Shown here: one piece after another, positions 42,541 through 48,231 of the stretch | How positions within the stretch are numbered: position 1 is the stretch's first letter | How the letters are laid out: every line of letters starts with the position of its first letter | From: Micrococcaceae bacterium | Lineage (GTDB): Bacteria > Actinomycetota > Actinomycetes > Actinomycetales > Micrococcaceae | NCBI GenBank assembly: GCA_013393415.1 | Contig: JABXHI010000030.1 | Span: 1-48,231, forward strand | Reading direction: 5' to 3' | DNA: 48,231 bases | Translations under genes and position numbers: made by a program | Notes under the pieces: generated by a model | Told to the model about the DNA's origin: nothing | Database searches by the model: none | What the model saw: the letters and a program-made list of their open reading frames with translations, nothing else

Positions 42541-44228
42541 ATCAGCCACTAGCAGCCAACATCCAGAATCTCTCCGTAGCATTTTCCGGTCAGCACGACG
42601 ACGCGCTGGTCGTGCACAACGTGGATCTTCAGATTCAGGCTGGCGAGTGTCTCGCCGTCGTCGGAGAATCCGGTTCCGGTAAATCTGTCACCGCCCGCAC
42701 ACTCGTCGGGCTCACCGGCGCCAACGCGAACATCACCGCTGATGCAGTCGAACTCGGCGGGGTCGACCAGCTGCACAATACCGCAGGTCAATGGCGGCGC
42801 ATCCGAGGGGCCGAGGTTGGGTACATTCTCCAGGACGCACTGGTATCTCTGGATCCACTGCGCCCTATCGGTCGCGAAATCGACGACGCACTTCGCATTC
42901 ATACAAACCTCTCCAAAGCCCAGCGCACCCAACGTGTCCTGCAGCTATTAACCGATGTCGGTATCCCCGAGCCCGAACAGCGCATACACCAACGATCCGG
43001 CGATCTCTCCGGTGGGCTACGCCAGCGCGCACTCATCGCGTCGGCAATCGCACTGGACCCACCCCTGCTGGTCGCCGATGAGCCAACGACCGCTCTGGAT
43101 GCCACGGTGCAGCAACAGATCCTCGACTTATTGACGAACTATCAGCAGCACGGCACCGCACTATTGCTGATCAGCCATGACCTTGCCGTTGTTGGGCAGT
43201 TGGCGGATCGGATTGCCGTGATGCAAGCAGGCCACATAGTTGAGACGGGCCCCAGCGCCGAGGTGTTAGGCAACCCGCAGCACCCTTATACCCAACGGCT
43301 CATTGGAGCCGTCCCGACAGACCGACCCCGCGGATCCAGACTCGCCGAAGATGCGGTGACGATTTCGGAACGTCAATACGCCATGATCACGTCGCAACAA
43401 CAAGCACAAACCGTATCCGCCGCTGACACGGAAGTCACCGAACCCTTGCTGGTCGGAACACAGCTGCGAAAGATCTACCACAACCCGGACCGCAGCACCC
43501 GTGTCGCCGTCGATGATGTCTCCTTCTCGCTGACGCGCGGCACCACCCTGGGCATTGTAGGAGAATCCGGCTCGGGCAAAAGTACCGTTGCCCGTTTGGT
43601 GTTGGGACTCACCAGACCCGACCACGGGTCAGTGCGATTCAACGGTCGCGAATGGAGCGCTCTTGCCGAACGCGAGCGCCGACCCGACCGACGACGCATC
43701 GCCGCCATTTATCAGGACCCGTTGGGCTCATTTGACCCCCAATGGACCGTCGAACAGATCCTGGCGGATGCGCTCATCGATGGTGGGAAGTTATCACGGG
43801 CCGACCGCAGCGACGAGCTCGTGCAGTTACTTGAAACCGTCGGGCTCGCAGCTGTCCACCTGCACCGTCGTCCCCAGAATCTGTCCGGTGGACAGCGCCA
43901 ACGCATCGCCATTGCACGCGCGATAGCGTCCGGTCCCGAAATTATCGTGTGCGATGAACCGGTATCGGCCCTGGATGTATCGATTCAGGCTCAAGTCCTC
44001 GACCTTTTGGATGTACTGCAGCGTGAATTTGGTTTCAGCTACCTCTTCATTTCCCATGATCTGGGCGTCGTCCAACATGTCAGCGATGAAATCATCGTGA
44101 TGCGGGAGGGCACCGTGGTGGAAGCCGGACGCGCCCACGAAGTCTTCAACAACCCGACACATCCCTATACCCGATCGCTATTAGCCTCAGCACCGCGATT
44201 GGCCACAACAACCGAAGGGCACCAGTGA
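42537..44228 (+). CDS. Fused double ATPase of the second peptide-type ABC transporter
   Basis: 563-residue protein with two ABC ATPase domains. Domain 1: Walker A GESGSGKSV near residue 42, a slightly divergent signature LSGGLRQRA near 160 and Walker B LLVADEPTTALD. Domain 2: Walker A GESGSGKST near 342, signature LSGGQRQRI near 447 and Walker B IIVCDEPVSALD. The ATG at 42537 overlaps the permease stop. A longer frame upstream lies wholly within that gene and is rejected. Its stop overlaps the GTG of the next enzyme gene. Confidence 0.93.
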   Translation: MNQPLAANIQNLSVAFSGQHDDALVVHNVDLQIQAGECLAVVGESGSGKSVTARTLVGLTGANANITADAVELGGVDQLHNTAGQWRRIRGAEVGYILQDALVSLDPLRPIGREIDDALRIHTNLSKAQRTQRVLQLLTDVGIPEPEQRIHQRSGDLSGGLRQRALIASAIALDPPLLVADEPTTALDATVQQQILDLLTNYQQHGTALLLISHDLAVVGQLADRIAVMQAGHIVETGPSAEVLGNPQHPYTQRLIGAVPTDRPRGSRLAEDAVTISERQYAMITSQQQAQTVSAADTEVTEPLLVGTQLRKIYHNPDRSTRVAVDDVSFSLTRGTTLGIVGESGSGKSTVARLVLGLTRPDHGSVRFNGREWSALAERERRPDRRRIAAIYQDPLGSFDPQWTVEQILADALIDGGKLSRADRSDELVQLLETVGLAAVHLHRRPQNLSGGQRQRIAIARAIASGPEIIVCDEPVSALDVSIQAQVLDLLDVLQREFGFSYLFISHDLGVVQHVSDEIIVMREGTVVEAGRAHEVFNNPTHPYTRSLLASAPRLATTTEGHQ

Positions 44229-45496
44229 CCACAACATTTATACCCACCACAAGTTTTGCCGAGCTTACGGCCACGTTTCAACCCGTGTTTGATGAAATCG
44301 CCTCCGGTGCAATTGCACGAGAGACCAATCGTGCGCTGCCATATGACGCAATCCAGCGTCTGGCGCAATCAGGTTTCACATCGCTTCGGGTCCCCACTGA
44401 ATATGGGGGTTTGGGCGCATCGCTTACAGACACCTTCTTGTTGCTGGCCCGCCTCGGGGAGGCGGATCCGAACCTCGTCCAGGCTCTGCGAGCGCACTTC
44501 ACCACGGTGCAGCAATTGCGGGGAGCTGATCGCAGCCAGCAACAACGCTGGTTTCCCCGCATTGTGGCCGGAGAAATCTTCGGTAATGCCACCACAGAAA
44601 AAGGCAATAAACCAGGCACGAACTCAACCCGCCTGGAGCATCGGGACGGTCGGTGGTATCTCAATGGCACCAAATATTACAGCACTGGCAGTCTCTTCGC
44701 GGACTGGATCAAAGTAGCCGCTGATCTCGCTGACGGTACCTCGCGCAGGGTGACAGTCCATCGAGACGATCCCGGCGTGGAGCTCGTAGATGACTGGGAC
44801 GGTTTTGGGCAGCGGCTGACTGCTTCCGGCACCACGCACTTATCGAGCGTGGCAGTCGATCCTTCCAACATCGAGCCACCCGGAAATGAGGAAGGCCCTG
44901 GCACTCTAACGTCCTTCGTACAACTTGTATTATTAGCTGCGCTCACCGGGATTGGCCGAGCTGTGCGACGCGATGCAGTTGAATACGTACGAGGCCGCAA
45001 CAGAACATTTGCTCACGGGGTGGGTTCTAGCCCCCAGCGCGACCCGCTCATTCAAGAAGCAGTGGGCCGTATCTCCTCGCGTATTTTTGGCGTAGAGGCG
45101 GCATTCGCCGTCGCCATCAACTCGTTAGATGCCACCGTTGCCCGGGCCGAACAGCTTGATGGCCTCATCGAAGATACTGCGGAACTGGACACGGTCACCT
45201 CGGAAGCTCAAGTTGTCGTTGTTGAGCAAGTGCTGGCCGCCAGTACACAATTATTCGAAGTGGGTGGCGCCTCAGCAACTTCACAGTCCCGTGGGTTGGA
45301 CCGACACTGGCGCAACGCCAGGGTGCTCGGTAGCCACAACCCGCTGACCTATCGTGCCCGTGAAATTGGTCAACAACGACTCACCGCAGATGCCGGGATC
45401 GCACCCGTGTACATCGGCGCCGCGCAGCCAACGGACGCTACCTTCTCTGAACCTTCCACTGACAACCCAACATCTACCCAGGAGAACCAACTGTGA
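44225..45496 (+). CDS. Acyl-CoA-dehydrogenase-fold monooxygenase (DszC/SfnB-like)
   Basis: 423-residue flavin enzyme of the acyl-CoA dehydrogenase fold, closest in pattern to DszC/SfnB-type flavin-dependent monooxygenases of sulfur metabolism. Segments seen are FTSLRVPTEYGGLGASLTDT, FGNATTEKGNKPGTNSTRLE, WYLNGTKYYSTGSLFADWIK, DWDGFGQRLTASGTTHLS and, near the C-terminus, LFEVGGASATSQSRGLDRHW. The family uses reduced flavin supplied by a separate reductase, which is not encoded nearby. The GTG overlaps the ATPase stop with AAGGG upstream. Its place directly after an importer suggests oxidation of the imported compound; the substrate is unknown. Confidence 0.87.
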   Translation: MTTTFIPTTSFAELTATFQPVFDEIASGAIARETNRALPYDAIQRLAQSGFTSLRVPTEYGGLGASLTDTFLLLARLGEADPNLVQALRAHFTTVQQLRGADRSQQQRWFPRIVAGEIFGNATTEKGNKPGTNSTRLEHRDGRWYLNGTKYYSTGSLFADWIKVAADLADGTSRRVTVHRDDPGVELVDDWDGFGQRLTASGTTHLSSVAVDPSNIEPPGNEEGPGTLTSFVQLVLLAALTGIGRAVRRDAVEYVRGRNRTFAHGVGSSPQRDPLIQEAVGRISSRIFGVEAAFAVAINSLDATVARAEQLDGLIEDTAELDTVTSEAQVVVVEQVLAASTQLFEVGGASATSQSRGLDRHWRNARVLGSHNPLTYRAREIGQQRLTADAGIAPVYIGAAQPTDATFSEPSTDNPTSTQENQL

Positions 45497-46875
45497 GCAC
45501 AGCCAAAACCCCACTACTTTATAACGCTTTTGTCATGAATACTGGATCCCATATCCAACACGGACAGTGGAGGCATCCAGAAGCCCGGCAGTCCGAATTC
45601 AACGACCTGAAATTTTGGTTAGAACTTGCACACACCCTCGAAGAAGGTCTGTTCGATGCGATGTTCTTCGCCGATGTATCTGGACTCTACGGACCAGCAG
45701 GCGGACAGTATGTAGATAATGCGCACGAAGGATTACAAATTCCGTCCAATGATCCGACGGTGCTGCTGGGTGCACTCACTGCAGTAACTCAGCACATAGG
45801 ACTGGCTACCACGTCCAATGTGATGCAGAACCACCCTTTCAACTTTGCTCGGCAGCTCAGCACACTCGACCATATGTCGGCAGGACGCGTCGCGTGGAAC
45901 ATCGTCACTTCCACACAAGAAAATGCTGCACGGAATTACGGTTTAGATGCCCTGGTCGAACACGACGCACGGTACGACTGGGCCGATGAATACCTTGAGG
46001 TGGTCTACAAACTGTGGGAAGGCTCGTGGGACGAAGGAGCCCTCTTGCAAGACAAGGCTGGAAGTCGTTTTTCTGATCCGGCAAAGATCCACAAAATCTT
46101 CCATCACGGACCGCGGTACACAGTTGAGGGGCCCCATCTTCCGTCACCATCACCACAGCGTACACCGCTGCTCTTCCAGGCTGGCGGTTCGGAGCGCGGC
46201 ATCCGGTTTGCAGCCCAACATGCTGAGTGCCAATTTATTGTCACCCCCAACCCAGCCGTGGCCAAGGACCATATTGATCGGACGCGCGCCAAAATCGCTG
46301 AGGCTGGTCGGAACCCGCACGACGTGAAATTCTTTCAGGGCCTGTCGTTAGTCATCGGCGATTCAGCATCAGATGTGAAAGCAAAAGAACAGGATTACCT
46401 GGAGTACGCGTCGGTGACTGGGTTTTTGACACACGCAGCATTGGGGATTCTGCCGGACGGATCCCGGTTGCCTGACGATACGCGTCTCATTGACATCCCA
46501 AATAATGGTGGTCAGGCCCATGTGGAATGGCTGCGTCGGGCCACTCCCCACCGTGAACCTACACTTGCTGATCTCGCAAACGGCCGCATCCGTCGAGGAT
46601 ACGTGGCCGGCACCCCAGAACACATCGCAGACCGACTCGAAGCGTGGCAGGAAGCGGGCGTAGACGGAATTAACCTCATCAATTGGCGGTTACCCGGCAG
46701 TTATGACGAATTCAATGAGAAACTGTTGCCGGTTCTGCAGCGTCGAGGCCTGGCCAAAACCGAGTACGCCGAAGGAACTCTACGAAAGAAGATCTTTGGT
46801 CATGACCGCCTCCCGGCGAATCACCCAGGAGCCCAATACCGCGGGGCTTTTGCTTCAGTGACCACTCCCGGCTAA
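45493..46875 (+). CDS. NtaA/SnaA/DszA-family flavin-dependent monooxygenase (LLM class)
   Basis: 460-residue luciferase-like monooxygenase. Diagnostic segments are GQWRHPEARQSEFNDLKFW, EEGLFDAMFFADVSGLYG, NHPFNFARQLSTLDHMSAGR then VAWNIVTS, YDWADEYLEVVYKLWEGSWD and LLFQAGGSERGIRFAAQHAE. Members use FMNH2 to oxidise sulfones, nitrilotriacetate, EDTA and similar substrates. The GTG start has GGAG 8 bases upstream and overlaps the stop of the DszC-like gene. It is last in the operon. The DszC-like plus DszA-like pair is reminiscent of two-step organosulfur oxidation. This is inference. Confidence 0.91.
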   Translation: MSTAKTPLLYNAFVMNTGSHIQHGQWRHPEARQSEFNDLKFWLELAHTLEEGLFDAMFFADVSGLYGPAGGQYVDNAHEGLQIPSNDPTVLLGALTAVTQHIGLATTSNVMQNHPFNFARQLSTLDHMSAGRVAWNIVTSTQENAARNYGLDALVEHDARYDWADEYLEVVYKLWEGSWDEGALLQDKAGSRFSDPAKIHKIFHHGPRYTVEGPHLPSPSPQRTPLLFQAGGSERGIRFAAQHAECQFIVTPNPAVAKDHIDRTRAKIAEAGRNPHDVKFFQGLSLVIGDSASDVKAKEQDYLEYASVTGFLTHAALGILPDGSRLPDDTRLIDIPNNGGQAHVEWLRRATPHREPTLADLANGRIRRGYVAGTPEHIADRLEAWQEAGVDGINLINWRLPGSYDEFNEKLLPVLQRRGLAKTEYAEGTLRKKIFGHDRLPANHPGAQYRGAFASVTTPG

Positions 46876-46924
46876 ATTTTGTGTGGTTTGGGCCTGACTG
46901 GTGGTGCCGGCCCTGGTGCAGCAC

Positions 46925-48106
46925 CTAGCTTTGTTGGTGACCGCTACTCGTGGCAATAAATGGTGTTGGTTGTGCAGCGTTAACTTCCCAATCACCTAAC
47001 ATACGTGCTTTAAACACAGCAGGATCATGGGTCGCTAGGGTGCGGACATTGCGCCAGTGCCGGTCCAGCTCCCAACTGGTCGAGGTAGCGGAAGCGCCGA
47101 GAGTGTCAAAAATTCGGGTACACACATCCAACACCAGTTTGGGCACCATCACACTGGCACGCTGAGCAAGCAGTCTTGCCTCATCTAATCTATCGGTATC
47201 GAGTTCACGGCCTATGGCCCGCACGAGTTCTTCGGTAGCCGCCAGTTGAGCTGACAACTCACCGATAATGCCCAGCATTTGGTTGTCGTTGCGAGGAATG
47301 CTTCCGGTGGAAGTGTTGAACACCCTGGTACGCCCGCGCATTTGAGCAACCCCGTCACGTAATGCTGCCCGGCCGATTCCTGCCAGCAAAGCAACCAGTG
47401 AAGCCTCATGAAATATGGGGACCCGGGTGTACCGTCCATCAATGTCCAACAGCGCTTCCACACCGGCATCGCGCATCTGCAGCGTTCCGGTTGCTGTCAT
47501 TCGCTGACCGAAACCATCCCAGTCATCTTTTACCTGGATTCGAGGCTGACGCACCCGGACCACGACCAACCCCTCAGCCACATCGTCTAGAGACAGTCCA
47601 GCTGCACCGCTCCGTCGACGACGTCGCAATTGCGCTTCGGCCAGGCTCTTTTCTAACGTGGCACTTACGACCGTCCACGTTGAAGCCAAGGTACCGGTTG
47701 TGTAGAACTTGGCTCCGGTAATGCGTAACGTACCGGTATGATCTCGGGTGACTACGGTGTCCTGATCTTTCGTCGGCTCGTGATGGGAGGACAGCGCGGA
47801 GCCGCCCCAGTCACCATCCCCGATACGTTTCCACCACTGAGCTCGAACCGTCGAGTCTGGCACCAGCCGCAGATATTCAACAAATGCCAGATGGCTGCGC
47901 CATATGTGTGCCAGATTGGCATCCACGGCTGCTAGATCCATCAGCAACCTCAGGACCGTCTCATAATTTGCGCCATCACCACCTTCGTGTTCCGGGATAC
48001 TGAGTGTTCCCAGCCCGTGGGCGCTGAGTTGACGCATGGGGATCAGTGGCAGATGGCGTCCGGTTTCTCTGGCACGTTCACCACGTGCAATATCAGCAAA
48101 TAGTGG
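46925..48106 (-). CDS. DszC/SfnB-like monooxygenase, 5' end missing or disrupted
   Basis: Second acyl-CoA-dehydrogenase-fold monooxygenase, on the minus strand and convergent with the operon. It matches the 44225 protein throughout: WDGFGQRMTATGTLQMRD, LAGIGRAALRDGVAQMRGRT and FDTLGASATSTSWELDRHW. The first in-frame ATG is at 48037, but homology clearly continues upstream in the same frame: PLFADIARGERARETGRHLP aligns with PVFDEIASGAIARETNRALP of the paralogue. No ATG, GTG or TTG exists in that frame before a stop at 48218-48220. An insertion-sequence-like inverted repeat begins at 48174. The gene has probably lost its true start by an insertion, although a non-standard start cannot be excluded. 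Confidence 0.75.
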   Translation of the reverse strand, partial: PLFADIARGERARETGRHLPLIPMRQLSAHGLGTLSIPEHEGGDGANYETVLRLLMDLAAVDANLAHIWRSHLAFVEYLRLVPDSTVRAQWWKRIGDGDWGGSALSSHHEPTKDQDTVVTRDHTGTLRITGAKFYTTGTLASTWTVVSATLEKSLAEAQLRRRRRSGAAGLSLDDVAEGLVVVRVRQPRIQVKDDWDGFGQRMTATGTLQMRDAGVEALLDIDGRYTRVPIFHEASLVALLAGIGRAALRDGVAQMRGRTRVFNTSTGSIPRNDNQMLGIIGELSAQLAATEELVRAIGRELDTDRLDEARLLAQRASVMVPKLVLDVCTRIFDTLGASATSTSWELDRHWRNVRTLATHDPAVFKARMLGDWEVNAAQPTPFIATSSGHQQS

Positions 48107-48173
48107 CTCTTCCGGTTTAAGGGTGGGGTGAGGGTTTAAGACACGCCGGGGGTGAAGGTGGTGGAAGGTGTCG

Positions 48174-48231
48174 GGGTCTTCCGAAAATATTGGTAGCGAC
48201 CAAGCAAACCAAATATTTCAGAGAAAGACCC
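48174..48231. mobile_element. Insertion-sequence-like inverted repeat at the right edge
   Basis: GGGTCTTCCGAAAATATTGG (48174-48193) and the reverse complement of 48209-48231, which begins GGGTCTTTCTCTGAAATATT, are imperfect inverted repeats. They share GGGTCTT and AATATT-GG elements around a 14-base centre. The form resembles terminal sequences of ISL3-type elements. It abuts the 5' end of a gene that lacks its start codon, and the window ends exactly at the outer arm. No transposase is visible. Confidence 0.4.

Noticed and set aside
1..48231. CRISPR arrays, rRNA and tRNA genes
   Set aside because: No regularly spaced repeats, no rRNA-like sequence and no tRNA T-loop/acceptor pattern was recognised in any gene-free stretch.

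Overview
The window looks like an actinobacterial chromosome segment, most likely Micrococcales. Coding GC is moderately high, starts often use GTG or TTG behind GGAGG-type ribosome sites, and a 13E12/DUF222-type HNH endonuclease gene and a PucR regulator are present. The genus-level guess is inference. Both edges of the window run into repeat-type sequence: an HNH gene fragment on the left and an insertion-sequence-like inverted repeat on the right. This would fit an assembly contig broken at repeats.

Layout. 1-286: 5' part of a 13E12-family HNH endonuclease gene. 300-1012: non-coding, with promoter, terminators and a diverged duplication. 1013-3731: purA-thrC on the minus strand. 4236-7330: a complete TRAP transporter operon. 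7407-8171: an alpha/beta hydrolase. 8430-21377: a catabolic locus made of an SDR, an aldehyde dehydrogenase, an isopropylmalate/tartrate-dehydrogenase-like enzyme, an acetolactate synthase catalytic subunit, a FadR-type GntR regulator, a dipeptide-type ABC transporter and an amidase. Two near-identical palindromes (10818-10834 and 14742-14758) lie among recognisable divergent promoters and suggest that the GntR protein controls the whole locus.

21681-32387: a nearly complete reductive pyrimidine (or hydantoin) degradation locus. It holds an M20 carbamoylase, a nitrilase-type beta-ureidopropionase, dihydropyrimidinase, an LLM-class flavin/F420 oxidoreductase, an NCS2 uracil/xanthine permease, a PucR regulator, a CoA-acylating malonate-semialdehyde dehydrogenase and a beta-alanine-type aminotransferase. 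Together they would take dihydrouracil to beta-alanine, malonate semialdehyde and acetyl-CoA. No classical dihydropyrimidine dehydrogenase is encoded here, and the LLM oxidoreductase sits where one would be expected. This is the most interesting hypothesis in the window.

32511-37546: miscellaneous genes (zinc alcohol dehydrogenase with a possible tiny downstream ORF, a small membrane/coiled-coil protein, a carnitine/choline acyltransferase-family protein, a PspC-like protein, a pRiA4b ORF-3-like protein). 37543-38609: a VapBC-type toxin-antitoxin pair flanked by two decayed copies of the same helix-turn-helix gene fragment. 38917-46875: a tightly overlapping operon of a second peptide-type ABC transporter plus a DszC/SfnB-like and a DszA/NtaA-like monooxygenase, probably for uptake and oxidation of an organosulfur or similar compound. 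46925 to the right edge: a second DszC-like gene on the minus strand whose 5' end is lost next to the insertion-sequence-like inverted repeat.
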